DNA of 64,000 nucleotides. It comes from Monocercomonoides exilis. Its lineage: Eukaryota; Preaxostyla; Oxymonadida; Polymastigidae. Every line of letters begins with the position of its first letter. The first letter of the stretch is position 1. Positions 45,653-55,845 of this stretch are shown here, piece after piece. A program made the translations under genes and the position numbers. The notes beneath the pieces were generated by a model. That model had not been told where the DNA came from and did no database searches. It was given only the letters and a program-made list of their open reading frames with translations. Location of the stretch: positions 994,501-1,058,500 of the forward strand of contig LSRY02000012.1 of NCBI GenBank assembly GCA_001643675.2. Direction: 5' to 3'.

Positions 45653-48600
45653 ATGTCAACAAAAATGAATTCAGCCGAACACTCGTCACAAAGTTCACCT
45701 GAGCATTTTCAGCATACTCGAATAATCAACTCGAAAAGTCCTTCAGCTGAAATGTCGTCACTAAGCCAGAAGAAAGAGAATAAACAAAAATCAAATGATT
45801 ATTTATCCAATAAAAATGTAACAAAAAGCGAAACACAGAAAAAAGTTGACACATTGAAAACAAATACGATTGGTATTAAGCGCTTTCAAGGGAATGAGCA
45901 GGACGAAGCAAATTCGAACGATGAAAGCGATCACGAATTGGATCATGATCAAATTATAAAAATTGCTCAGGATGAGATATTATTTCTAAATTCTGCTCTG
46001 AAAACCAAAGAACAAGAGCTACAAGAAACAAAAAGAAGGCTTCAGGGTGCAATTGAGCGTCATCGAATTGAAAAAGAGGAAATTTATCAAAAGACAGTGG
46101 AAGATACAATTCAACAAGCTGATGCACGGCTTAACGAAGAAATCACAAAAGCAACTCAACCGCTAGAAGTTAAAGTTAAAGCTTTAAATGAAGAGAATAT
46201 CAAGTTAAAAAAGAGAATTGCAACTCAACGTGAAGAAATATATAAATATAAGCATGCTCTGAATGATGCAAACCAAAAATTTGAAGAAGAAAAGAAAAGA
46301 AACGAAGAGCTATCACAAAAACTGAAAATGGCACAATCGCGAGCATCGTCATTGAGCGTTGTCCTTCAGAGGATGAAAGAGGAACGCACAAAAGAGCGTA
46401 AAGCAAATGAAGAAGAAAAGCAGCAACTGAAAAAAGAAAATGAAATGCTTCAAAAAAGACACAAAGTAATCCTCGCACGAATGACACGCGAAGCAGCCGA
46501 AAAAGAAAAACAGCAGTCGAACAAGGAAAACGAAGAGCATCAACAAGAATCGGAGAGCAATTCTCCACAAGAAGAAGTTAAAACGATTAAAAGCGAAGCT
46601 CCAAAACAAGATAACGAATATTCTGAATCTGATCCTGTCGAAAAAGTCAAATCAGAACCCGCAAAAGATCAGCAAGAAAAGAGTTCACCTGCTGCGAAAA
46701 CTGAGAACAAAGAGGAAGCCAACGAGAATGAGACGATTGAAGAGCTTTTGAAACGGCTGGGTTTGGATGAGTATATTCCAGAGACTTGCATTCATGATTC
46801 TTCTGAAGAAGGCGAACAAAAGAAATTAGAGGAATCTTTTAAAAGCTCACCAACTTTGTGTGAAAGCAGCCATAATAGCAAAGAACAGTCTGTTTTGGAA
46901 GTGAGCCCTTCTCATTCAGCAAAGACGCCAAAGAAGCAACAAGAACCGCATGCTGAATCATCAGCTCAGTCAACAACGCTCCGTGCGCCTGCACTCACGT
47001 CAGTCTCTTCCACATTCATTGCAGCATCCACTTCGAGTCCTCCTTCTTCCAAGCACGCTTCTGATGATGATGCTGTTAATGTTACTCCAAAAACATCTCC
47101 TTTACAAAATAAAACTAGTTCAATAACGCCTCCACAAACTGACCAACCACACACTCATTCACCCATTTCACAAAATTCACCATTGAAGCGCACGAGCCCT
47201 CTCCCTCCTCCTCCTCCTCCTCCTCCTCCTCCTCCTCCTCCTCCTCCTCCTCCTCCTCCTCCCCTTCATTCTCCTCCTCTTCGTTCTCCACCATCTGTTC
47301 TCAGCAATTCATCTGTAATTCCTCCTTCAGAGGGACAACACCAGCTTCTTTCTCCTCCTTCGCAACTCTCTTCTTCCCTGTCTCCACAAACAGATTCTTC
47401 TTATCTTCTGCCGTTTGGCCACCACATCTCAACACCTTCTATCCAAACGGCCCATCTCACCCAGCCACTCGACCCTCTTCCCATCTCTTCTTCTTCTGCT
47501 TCTTCTTCCTCTTCTTCCTCTGCAATGCTCTACAATCCATATCTCTTTGCAAACTCTGCCCAGCTCGCCCCAACCCTTTCCATAGCACACACTCCATATT
47601 TTGCTGACCCGCTCACTGCTGTTCCCATTTCACCGTTGCATTCACTTGCTTTTCATTCTCAGCCATCTCCTGCTTCACCTTATTTCTCACTGACAGACTT
47701 TGTGAGATATCACATCCCATTGGCAGCAGAGGAAGAGAACAAGTTAGCATCTTCAAAACATAAAAGGAATTCGAAAAGCAAAACGCATCATGAAGGAAAA
47801 GAGAAGGAGAAGGAGAAGGAGAAGGAGAAAGAAGAAAGACATGATAAACGAACGAAAAAGGCAAAAGAAAAGAAAGAAAGATCAAAGGAGCATAAGTCAA
47901 AGAGTGAACATGATGAACAAAAAGAAGAGAAGAAGAAATCAATTAAAAAGAATGTTGAGAAAGGAAACGACAAAGACAAAGATAAAAAGGAAAAGAAAGA
48001 GAAAGAGAAAGAGAAAGGCAGAGAAAAGGAAAAGGAAAAGAAAGAGCGAAAAGAAAAGACAAAAGAAAAAGAAATTGAGAACGAAGGCAAAACAACAAAA
48101 AAAGATTCAACTCCTAATCATCACAGAAGCAAGTCCAAAAAGAAGGATAAAAAAGAACATGTTTCATCATCTCGTTCTCCATCGTCTGAAAAAGATAGTC
48201 CGCTCTCTTTATCATCAACATCATCTGAATCATCTGAATCAGAAGAATCAGAAGAATCAAAAGACTCAGAAGCATCTAATAAAAATTCATTGAGAAAAGG
48301 TTCAGCCAAAAGTGATAGAAGCTCTTTGGATGATGAAGTTAAGGACGGAGAAGCAAAAGATGATGAAAAATTATCAGAAAGCAAAGAAGATGGAATAAAG
48401 CAGAAACAAAAAGAGCTTGAAGAATCTGCAAAAGGCGATGAATTAAAAGACGAAGGCAATCAAACAAAACAAGATTCGTTCAATAAAAATGAATCTGAAG
48501 ATCGCAAATCCATAACAGATGGTCCAACCTTTATTGAAGCGAAACCCGAAGACACTGGACTTTCTCCAGTACTGACACCTCCTTTCTCTCAAAAGCGTAA

Positions 48601-50488
48601 ATTCGCTCAGCCAGACACTCTTCGTCAGTCTGTGAGCTCATTGCAAACAGCACCTGAGCCTTCTCCTCTGCCGTCGATCTTGCCAACCGCGATGCCATCA
48701 CCTCCGCCTTCACCATCGCATTCTGTTGTGTCGATGAATTGGGAAGAGAAGAAGCGCTCGTCTGCGAAAGAAAGGCATCCCAAACAGCAAATGGCTGATT
48801 CTTCTGTGAAAACATCGCAGCATCATCACGAGGAAGAGCCTTCTTCAAACAAGAATGAGAACTTGGATGTGCATCCGGAGAAGGAAATAGAGAAAGAAAT
48901 GAACAAAGCAACAGAAACATCAACACCAGAGCAGACTCAAAAATCTGAATCTCCTCAAAGGAACCCTCAAAATAGTCCCTTAAACGCCAAAATGCGTCTT
49001 TCATCTCCAATTCTTTCCTCCCATCAGCCACCTGTTGAACCTCCTGTCATTCCTTCTGCCACTCCAATTGTCTGTGAGCCGCACCACGTCGTCACTCTCA
49101 ACACCATCTTGCCAATGATCGGGTATTTGGCTGCATCGAGCGATGGCCTGTCTCTTTCTGCACTTCACGACTCCTTCTCTTCCCTGAGCTCCTCATTGGA
49201 CTCCCTTCCTTTCGCAACAAACCAGTCACAGCACACGTTTTTGCAGCTGCTTTTGGCGCTTCTGCAGTATGACCTCGCACATCCTGAGTCACCTGACCCT
49301 CCGACGTTTCCTCTAACCACACTGAACGGCATCAAAACAGACGACGAAAGCGCTCCCTCGTTTGGCTCGCGGCTGGTTTCGGTCCTGCTTCACATCGCAA
49401 AGAACAACAACCCTTCGCCTTCTGCCAGAAGCGGAACAGTCACATCCATCACACCTGTTCCTTCAACTCCTTCTGGGCGCAGAAAAACAGAAGAATACCC
49501 AACATCAGAAAAAGTGAATGCTGATGAAGACAAGTCTTTCAATTCGCCTGCTTCTGCAAGCAACACCAGCCGTTCGCGCTCACTCTCAGTCTCAACCTCT
49601 CCACCTGTGCGGCACAAAAGCCCCTTCCGCCCATCTGCAGACACCACCCCCACAACTGAGGATCAGAACACGTGGTCGCTCTGTCTTTTATCTTCTCTCG
49701 CGCTCTGCCGGCTGTCTCCGCTGCATTGCCCACAGGAACTGGCAGCGCAGACGTGCCTGTATGCACTCTATCTGATTGGAGAGTGTTTGGATAACTGCTC
49801 AACGACACTTGTGCTGGAGGAGTTCTTCAGCAACAGCGGAATAGCTTTTCTTATCCCCTTGTTGCTACTTCTAATGAAAAGCTCTCATTCATCATCATCG
49901 CTTCAGCAGCCTGATGTGTCAGCAACATCTTCACTGGACAGTCCATATGAGCTCAACTTTACAGTTGTTGAATCAGTCGCTCGTCTTCTTCTGCGAATTG
50001 TGACTCCTCCGTCTGATGCATCTGGTCAATCTGCTTCTTCCTCTTCGATTTCTTCTGCTTCTGCTTCTTCTGCTTCTTCTGCTTCGATTGTCATTCCTCG
50101 TTTTTCACAGATAGCTCAAACACTTTGGCTTCAGACCCTTCTCCTGCGATCTTTGTTCACTTCATTGACAACTTTACTCTCTAAAGCAACCAAAGTGACT
50201 GCAGAAAAAGGAAGAATTGACTCTTCACTTAAGAATGAAGATGATAGGTTGATAGCAACAGCTGCTTTCTCCACAACACTCTATTTGAGCTGCCTGTGCC
50301 GAAGGGTGTATCTTCTCTGCCGTGTTTCTGTGAAGAATGCATCGCTTCTCAGTCAATTGAAAGAGTTGATCAGCAGAAGAGCAGAACTCGTGAGAATGCA
50401 AGTTGTTCCAGAGCACCCGCTTCTCGAGTCGAATCTGCACTTCATCTCCTCCGCTGTTGACTCATCTCTCTCAGATTGTGTTTTATAG
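45653..50488 (+). CDS. Giant coiled-coil, low-complexity protein of unknown function
   Basis: Intronless ORF of 1611 aa, TAG stop. Visible parts: a coiled coil at about 115-275 (EITKATQPLEVKVKALNEEN), an acidic Glu/Lys/Ser segment (about 275-480), a run of more than 20 prolines near 520-545, Ser/Pro/Leu-rich disordered sequence to about 690, a Lys/Glu-repeat region (about 700-880), and another acidic/Ser stretch. From about 1140 to the end it looks folded and helical, rich in Leu (WSLCLLSSLALCRLSPLHC; LIPLLLLLMK), interrupted by Ser runs. I recognise no family. The layout suggests a scaffold protein with a helical C-terminal domain. Base composition changes along the gene: AT-rich in the first third, GC-richer at the C-terminus. 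Confidence 0.8.
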   Translation: MSTKMNSAEHSSQSSPEHFQHTRIINSKSPSAEMSSLSQKKENKQKSNDYLSNKNVTKSETQKKVDTLKTNTIGIKRFQGNEQDEANSNDESDHELDHDQIIKIAQDEILFLNSALKTKEQELQETKRRLQGAIERHRIEKEEIYQKTVEDTIQQADARLNEEITKATQPLEVKVKALNEENIKLKKRIATQREEIYKYKHALNDANQKFEEEKKRNEELSQKLKMAQSRASSLSVVLQRMKEERTKERKANEEEKQQLKKENEMLQKRHKVILARMTREAAEKEKQQSNKENEEHQQESESNSPQEEVKTIKSEAPKQDNEYSESDPVEKVKSEPAKDQQEKSSPAAKTENKEEANENETIEELLKRLGLDEYIPETCIHDSSEEGEQKKLEESFKSSPTLCESSHNSKEQSVLEVSPSHSAKTPKKQQEPHAESSAQSTTLRAPALTSVSSTFIAASTSSPPSSKHASDDDAVNVTPKTSPLQNKTSSITPPQTDQPHTHSPISQNSPLKRTSPLPPPPPPPPPPPPPPPPPPPPLHSPPLRSPPSVLSNSSVIPPSEGQHQLLSPPSQLSSSLSPQTDSSYLLPFGHHISTPSIQTAHLTQPLDPLPISSSSASSSSSSSAMLYNPYLFANSAQLAPTLSIAHTPYFADPLTAVPISPLHSLAFHSQPSPASPYFSLTDFVRYHIPLAAEEENKLASSKHKRNSKSKTHHEGKEKEKEKEKEKEERHDKRTKKAKEKKERSKEHKSKSEHDEQKEEKKKSIKKNVEKGNDKDKDKKEKKEKEKEKGREKEKEKKERKEKTKEKEIENEGKTTKKDSTPNHHRSKSKKKDKKEHVSSSRSPSSEKDSPLSLSSTSSESSESEESEESKDSEASNKNSLRKGSAKSDRSSLDDEVKDGEAKDDEKLSESKEDGIKQKQKELEESAKGDELKDEGNQTKQDSFNKNESEDRKSITDGPTFIEAKPEDTGLSPVLTPPFSQKRKFAQPDTLRQSVSSLQTAPEPSPLPSILPTAMPSPPPSPSHSVVSMNWEEKKRSSAKERHPKQQMADSSVKTSQHHHEEEPSSNKNENLDVHPEKEIEKEMNKATETSTPEQTQKSESPQRNPQNSPLNAKMRLSSPILSSHQPPVEPPVIPSATPIVCEPHHVVTLNTILPMIGYLAASSDGLSLSALHDSFSSLSSSLDSLPFATNQSQHTFLQLLLALLQYDLAHPESPDPPTFPLTTLNGIKTDDESAPSFGSRLVSVLLHIAKNNNPSPSARSGTVTSITPVPSTPSGRRKTEEYPTSEKVNADEDKSFNSPASASNTSRSRSLSVSTSPPVRHKSPFRPSADTTPTTEDQNTWSLCLLSSLALCRLSPLHCPQELAAQTCLYALYLIGECLDNCSTTLVLEEFFSNSGIAFLIPLLLLLMKSSHSSSSLQQPDVSATSSLDSPYELNFTVVESVARLLLRIVTPPSDASGQSASSSSISSASASSASSASIVIPRFSQIAQTLWLQTLLLRSLFTSLTTLLSKATKVTAEKGRIDSSLKNEDDRLIATAAFSTTLYLSCLCRRVYLLCRVSVKNASLLSQLKELISRRAELVRMQVVPEHPLLESNLHFISSAVDSSLSDCVL
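47203..47263 (+). repeat. CCT trinucleotide run (poly-Pro)
   Basis: About 20 uninterrupted CCT codons inside the giant protein gene give a run of more than 20 prolines. Such runs bind profilin, SH3 or WW partners in other proteins. Here the uniform codon use points to recent repeat expansion. Confidence 0.9.
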
Positions 50489-50735
50489 AGGAAAAAAAAG
50501 AATGCTTTTATTTATTTGTTTTTCAGTTAACTTTATTTTATTTTCATTTTTTTTTTTAATTTTCAGTGTGTGAGATGAAAATGAGAACAAAAAATTAAAA
50601 AATTAAAAAAAGGCGATGGTTGCAAAATAAAATCTATGTGAAATGTAAAAAAATCTTTAAAACACATTTAAATATCATATGAATGAAAGACAGAATAACG
50701 AAATGCTCAATAAAATACAATGCCCTTTGCTTGCA

Positions 50736-53700
50736 TCATCCATCTAATTGGATATCATCTTCTTTTTCCTCGTCTTGTTCGCCAGTTTGAGAATCATCTT
50801 CTTCTTTCTCCTCTTCTCCCTCCTTCTCTTCTTTTTCTTCTTTTTCTTCTTCTCCAACTTTCTTCTCCTCTTCCTTCTTCTCCCACCACCTCCCTTTTCT
50901 CTTCCCCCCTTCTCCTTCTCCTTCTCCTTCCTCTTCTTCTCCCACCGTATCCCTCAGCTCCTCCGGAAGCGTTTCCTTCCAATAGTCCTCCCTCAGCAGC
51001 GGATCTTCCTCGCTCTTCCCAATTTTGCTCAAAATCGACAGAATCGTCTTCCCTTCCCCAGCAAACCCTGCTTCTTCCTCTTTGTCCTTCTCGTGGATCG
51101 TCTTCAGCTCCTCCTCAAGTTGCTTCAGCTCCGCTTTCTCTCTTTTTTTCTCTCTTTCCTTTCGCAAATACTCGTTTGCGGCGCTTTTGGCAGTCTCCAC
51201 CGTGATGAGCGTGGCATCAGTTGCTGTGGTTGCTGCGGTTGAGGTGGATTTGAGGGATTTTTTAGAGGAAGAGGAAGAAGAAGAGGAGGAGGAGGAGGAT
51301 GACGATGACGATGATGAAGGAGTAGCAGGAACCGAAGCAACAGCAGCACTCCAATACGAGTGATACGAAGGCTGCTCTTTTGATACCAGCGACACGGAAG
51401 GCGGTGAAAGCGGAGGTTCTTCTCCATTTTGAGCATTCACCAAAGCAGCTGAGGTTAAAGTGGAAGCGAGCGAGGCAGTTTCTCCTTTGATCTGTGTGTT
51501 GACAGGCAGCTCCTTCTCAATCTCGCTCAGCCGCATGTCAATCTCAACCAGCTTGCGCAGATCAGCTGTGGTTGGCTGGTATGCGATCCCTGGCTTCATA
51601 CGGGGATGGAATACAGAACCAGAAGAAGAAGAGGAGGAGGAGGAAGAGGAAGAAGAAGAAGTATAAGAAGAAAAAGCAGAGATTGAAGCTCTCCCCGACA
51701 GAGGTGGCTGTGTTATTGCTCTGCTGTGCTGCAGTGCCGATGCTGACGATGGAAGAGTCGCTGTTGATTCTCTTGTTGACTGAGAGGCAGCAGAAGCCAA
51801 AGAAGCTCTATCTGTGTCTGGACGAGGCAGAAGAACAGGCAGAAGAGGAGGAGGACGCATAGTGAGGAGCGGGTTGGCGTCTCCGCTGCTTCCATTTGGA
51901 CTTGCTTGAAGTGATTTCTGCTTCTTAAGCTCTGCTTTCAGCATTCTTTCTCGCTCTTTCTCTTTCTTCCTTTCTTTCTTTTCGTACAGCTCCAAAAGCT
52001 TTCTTTGCAGCTCTTCATCGTCTGTGTCTACTGGAATATCCACATAATCTAGTTCATCGGACTCATCTTCTGATACATCGCCAATCTCTTCGTTTTCTTG
52101 GTCTTTCGATTCGTTTTCTTTGTCTTCTTCTTCTTCTTCCTTTGAATATCTCTCTTCTGTCGCATTCTGTCCATCTTTCTCTTCTCCTTCTCCTTTTTCT
52201 TTTTCTTTTTCTTTTTCTTTTTCTTCCTCATTCACTCTTCCTCCTTCTCCTCCTCCTCCTCCTCCTCCTCCTTCCCTCTTCTCCTCTTCCCTCTCCTTCT
52301 CCTGCTGATACCCCATCGCCCCGTAGTACGCCTCCAAGTCATACAAATCATCTTCGTTCTCCTTCATCAGCGCATCCACCCTTTCCTCTTCCTTCGGCTT
52401 CAGCCTCTTGTGCAACGCAGCTGAGCCAAGCTTGATGTTCCTCTCGATGTATGAGAACCCGCCATATCCTCGTTGCAGACGCATGGCAGTGGCAGATGCA
52501 ATAGAAGAGGTGGAAGAAGAAGATGATGATGATGAAGGCTTTGCAGCGTTTGGAGCAGATGGTACAGGCTGGTTTGTCTGGTTAGCAAGAGCAAAAGAAG
52601 AGAGAGAGGCGAATGACTGGCGCGGTTGCGTGCTCCGCTGAGACCGAGATGACAAGGCAGAAGAAGAAGACGAAGAAGAAGCAGAAGAAGCAGAAGAAGC
52701 CTTCGAAACATTACTGGAAGTACTAACATTCGATGCGACTGTGCTTCTCGTTGATCCAAGATCCAACTCTCTTCCTCTTTGGCTCATTCCCATCTGCCCC
52801 ATCCGCCCTGTCTGCTTCATCTGTCTCATCTGCTTTGCCTGCTCTCGTTCGGCTTCTGCATCCATCAGCTCCATCATCACCGCCACAACCGCCTCTTCCC
52901 CGCTCAGCCCCCTCTTCCCCGCTTCAATGCTTGCCTTCTGCCTCCACTCTTTCTCCTTCCTTTCTTCCTCCTCTTTCTCCTCCCTCTCTCTCTGCAGCGC
53001 CTTCACCCGCGCACTCAGCACCGCCTCTGCCCTCATCAGCACCCCCAGCTCTTTGTCCATCTGGTTGATCTCTGCGATCGCCTGTGCTGCTTTCTTCCCT
53101 TCCTTTCCCGCAAACAGCTTCGGATGCATCAGCTCCAGCAGCCGGCTGTCGATCACCCGCGCCTCAGCACACTCTGCAATCGTCTCGTCCAGCCCTTCGG
53201 GAAAGTCCACCAGCGCCTCTCCGTCGATCGTCTTGCTCTGAAGCGACGAAATGAACTCGGAAAGAGCGTCCCTTGCTTCTTTCTGCTCCTGCTGGATAGC
53301 CTCAATCTCGCTCTGCAGCGCAGCCACTTCGCTTCCCTCGGCAAACGCCTCCAGCGCAACATCGTCAGCGGTAAGGGGAGGAGTCAAGAGAGGGTCAGTG
53401 GGGTACTCGTCTTCTGTATTCCCACTCACGTCTCCATCGCTACCACTACTACTACCACTGCTTCTGCTGCTGGATGGACGAGATATTTCAAGCGGATCCT
53501 GCATTGCTGACGGGCTTGACGGTGTTGTTGTTGTTGGAGTGATTAGCCCATCAAGCGAAGAAGAAGAAGAAGAAGAATGCATAGAGTCTCGTGAGCGATT
53601 ACGCAGCACCTGTGTGAGGAACACGCCGTCACGTGATTGAGTAGAAGAGAGTGTGGCGGTGGATGACAACGTCGATGAAAGAGGGCGGATGTGGTGCTTC

Positions 53701-54758
53701 AGTGCCAGCTGCTCAGCAGCGCTCTGCCCTTCCATTCCAAGAAGGCTCCGGCTGTCAATCACAATCTCCATCATGTTCCCGTTTTGCCTCGTCTGGACGC
53801 CTCTGCCGAAATCTGTGCTTGTATCACCGTCAGACTCCTGAGCAGATAGCTCGAAGTCGCCTGGTTCTGACGAAGCAGTCGGGCGTTTGTAGCGAATGAT
53901 GCTCTGAACGGCTGGGTCGACGCTGTATGTCGAATGAGTCGGCATCAGCATCTCAAGCGCGCTCACCTGCGGGATCGGCACGTGGCTGTGAAGACTCGAC
54001 TGCTCTGGGAACAGCTCTGACAAGCCTTCTGCACGCCAGCGGCCGCTTCCCTGGCGGAGCTGAGCCTTCTGCAGGCGGCTTTCGTCCATAGACGATGACA
54101 GCGGAACGGTCTCAATCGAGAAGAATCTCTCGTCCTGCTCGTCGAGATCGGCTTTGGCCAAAGGTTTCTGGCTGTCCGCATTCGATGAAGTGTGCGACGG
54201 GCTCGATGGGCGTGTCGACGACGATGATGATGCCCTGCGCGATAATGTAGGCCGTGAAGTGTGTGTACGTGATGGTGATGGAAGACGTGAAGTGGATGCG
54301 CGAAGAGGTTGATCGAGAGATGATAAATGGGGAGCCCCGGACTTCGTTGTGGGTTGTTTGGACACATTTAGTGGGGGTAATCTAATAGGTCTATTTGTAG
54401 TTTGTGATGATGATAGTGTAACTGGCTGAATTTTCGGTACAGTTATTGGCTTTGAAGTGGAATAAAACACCGTTTGTTTTTGTGTCCGACTTGAGCTTGG
54501 AGGTGTACTTGGTTTTGATAAAGAAGGTGAAATTGGCCTAACGCTTGATGGAGTCCGAGGAGTTGAAGATGGACGAAGAGATTTTGTAGGCGTTGTGTTA
54601 CGAGGGGTGGAAGGCTTTGACTCGGGTCTGACGGATTGATGAGAAGATGATGACCTTCTTGGAGATGGTGGCAAAGGCATTCGAGAAGATTGTGGAGAAA
54701 TCTGCCTTTGTGGAGCTTGTATTGTCGTAATATGAAGTGTAGGGGTTTTTTGATTCAT
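50736..54758 (-). CDS. Giant Ser-rich coiled-coil protein, faintly FSIP1-like
   Basis: Intronless ORF of 1340 aa, TGA stop. The first 200 residues are basic and Ser/Pro/Thr/Arg-rich (microtubule-binding-like composition, inference only). Then come Ser runs, a coiled coil around 480-650 (QMDKELGVLMRAEAVLSARV), the segment YIERNIKLGSAALHKRLKPK near 770, Lys/Glu repeats near 830-900, a further helix QPTTADLRKLVEIDMRLSEI, a poly-Ser run, and a very acidic Glu/Lys/Asp tail. The order of a helical segment with a short F/YI-x-x-NI-x-L box and later DLRKL box recalls fibrous sheath-interacting protein 1, but this is weak, from memory, and needs a profile search. Convergent with the 1611-residue gene, 247 bp apart. 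Confidence 0.75.
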   Translation of the reverse strand: MNQKTPTLHITTIQAPQRQISPQSSRMPLPPSPRRSSSSHQSVRPESKPSTPRNTTPTKSLRPSSTPRTPSSVRPISPSLSKPSTPPSSSRTQKQTVFYSTSKPITVPKIQPVTLSSSQTTNRPIRLPPLNVSKQPTTKSGAPHLSSLDQPLRASTSRLPSPSRTHTSRPTLSRRASSSSSTRPSSPSHTSSNADSQKPLAKADLDEQDERFFSIETVPLSSSMDESRLQKAQLRQGSGRWRAEGLSELFPEQSSLHSHVPIPQVSALEMLMPTHSTYSVDPAVQSIIRYKRPTASSEPGDFELSAQESDGDTSTDFGRGVQTRQNGNMMEIVIDSRSLLGMEGQSAAEQLALKHHIRPLSSTLSSTATLSSTQSRDGVFLTQVLRNRSRDSMHSSSSSSSLDGLITPTTTTPSSPSAMQDPLEISRPSSSRSSGSSSGSDGDVSGNTEDEYPTDPLLTPPLTADDVALEAFAEGSEVAALQSEIEAIQQEQKEARDALSEFISSLQSKTIDGEALVDFPEGLDETIAECAEARVIDSRLLELMHPKLFAGKEGKKAAQAIAEINQMDKELGVLMRAEAVLSARVKALQREREEKEEEERKEKEWRQKASIEAGKRGLSGEEAVVAVMMELMDAEAEREQAKQMRQMKQTGRMGQMGMSQRGRELDLGSTRSTVASNVSTSSNVSKASSASSASSSSSSSALSSRSQRSTQPRQSFASLSSFALANQTNQPVPSAPNAAKPSSSSSSSSTSSIASATAMRLQRGYGGFSYIERNIKLGSAALHKRLKPKEEERVDALMKENEDDLYDLEAYYGAMGYQQEKEREEEKREGGGGGGGGEGGRVNEEEKEKEKEKEKGEGEEKDGQNATEERYSKEEEEEDKENESKDQENEEIGDVSEDESDELDYVDIPVDTDDEELQRKLLELYEKKERKKEKERERMLKAELKKQKSLQASPNGSSGDANPLLTMRPPPLLPVLLPRPDTDRASLASAASQSTRESTATLPSSASALQHSRAITQPPLSGRASISAFSSYTSSSSSSSSSSSSSGSVFHPRMKPGIAYQPTTADLRKLVEIDMRLSEIEKELPVNTQIKGETASLASTLTSAALVNAQNGEEPPLSPPSVSLVSKEQPSYHSYWSAAVASVPATPSSSSSSSSSSSSSSSSSSKKSLKSTSTAATTATDATLITVETAKSAANEYLRKEREKKREKAELKQLEEELKTIHEKDKEEEAGFAGEGKTILSILSKIGKSEEDPLLREDYWKETLPEELRDTVGEEEEGEGEGEGGKRKGRWWEKKEEEKKVGEEEKEEKEEKEGEEEKEEDDSQTGEQDEEKEDDIQLDG

Positions 54759-55136
54759 GGCAAATCAAGAAAACAGACAATTCAACTTTTATTCAAAAGA
54801 AACAAAAATGAAATCAAATCAAAGATTAATATATATATATAAGTTATTAAAGACCCATTTACCAAAATAAAAAAATAGCTTTTAAAATAATAAATTTAAG
54901 AACATGCAAATTATGTTCAATAACCTCTAAAAGTTAATAAAAAACAAACGAAACAAAAAAATCAACTTCAAAAAATTCGTCATTTTCTTTATATTTTTTT
55001 TGTTTAATTTTCATACATTTTTCCAATAAATTCCAACTTTTAACAAAAAAAAATGTTGACAATAAACTGTGATGGGTCATGTTTTTATAGCATATGGGTA
55101 ACAGTTTGATCCTTGAATTGGAAAATTTGCGTTTAA
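54759..55136. promoter_or_regulatory. Divergent promoter region
   Basis: 378 bp of AT-rich sequence between the divergent 1340-residue gene and the PIERCE1-like gene. No further feature is recognised. Confidence 0.45.
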
Positions 55137-55750
55137 ATGTCGGAAACAACTCATTTTCCTTCTCCACCTATTCATCCTCCAAAAAAGAAAATAGAAGAAA
55201 TAAATGAAAAAGAAAAGCTTGCGGCAACATTGAATCAAAAAGAGCAAAAAGATAAAATATCAACAAGAGATTTTGGAACGGCTGAAAGCCCAGAATCAAC
55301 TCTTCCTATAAGATTCAGAGGAGGTATGTTTATTTTTATTATTATTTTAGTCATCTTTTTTTGTTATGCGTAAACGTTTCTTCAATTTTATTTTTGAAGA
55401 CAACCTTAAATATCAGCCAGTGAAACAACATCCTCTTTATCGTACATCAAACTCAGCATATGGTCATAAAGTTCCTGAAGAGAGACACATGCCTTCTAAG
55501 TTTCAATATTTTCTGTTTCTTTTTTGTACGAAAAATAAGTTAATTTATTTATTTAGATACGTACCAAAAGGAACAAGCTTTGTGAAATCATTTACAGGAG
55601 GATTTACTGTATTTCTATTTTTATTATTTCATTCATTATAAATTTTAAAATTGTTTTTTGTATCTCTATTTTGAAATTAACATATTTTAGGCATCTACCG
55701 CTCTTAATACGTCTCAAACGCGTTCTCGTTATGTAGACATTCCTGAATGA
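55137..55750 (+). CDS. PIERCE1-like flagellar microtubule inner protein
   Basis: Four exons: 55137-55323, 55400-55499, 55557-55608 and 55691-55750 (132 aa, TGA). All phases close. The conserved core reads LPIRFRG, HPLYRTSNSAYGHKVPEERH, MPSKYVPKGTSFVKSFTGG, then STALNT. This is the signature of the C9orf116/PIERCE1 family (R-x-YRTSNQ-x-YG, HEMP, GG-x-x-x-NTLN), and the length (human about 136 aa) agrees. PIERCE proteins sit inside the A-tubule of ciliary doublets and help dock outer dynein arms. The N-terminal 55 residues are Lys/Glu/Pro-rich and specific to this protein. It lies 95 bp upstream of the CIAO2 gene on the same strand, with no functional link known. Confidence 0.85.
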
Positions 55751-55845
55751 ACTTTCAATATATCATTTCAAATATATCACGGATAGTTAATTTTTCAAAA
55801 ATTTTTCAGATATTTTGATCTTCCCAGTATAATATCAAATTATCA

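Noticed and set aside
45653-54758. Host use of TAA/TAG as glutamine (Streblomastix-type code)
   Set aside because: ORFs of 1230, 1340 and 1611 codons contain many CAA/CAG Gln codons and no in-frame TAA/TAG, and conserved proteins such as CFAP91 and the CEP120-like protein end at TAG or TAA where expected.
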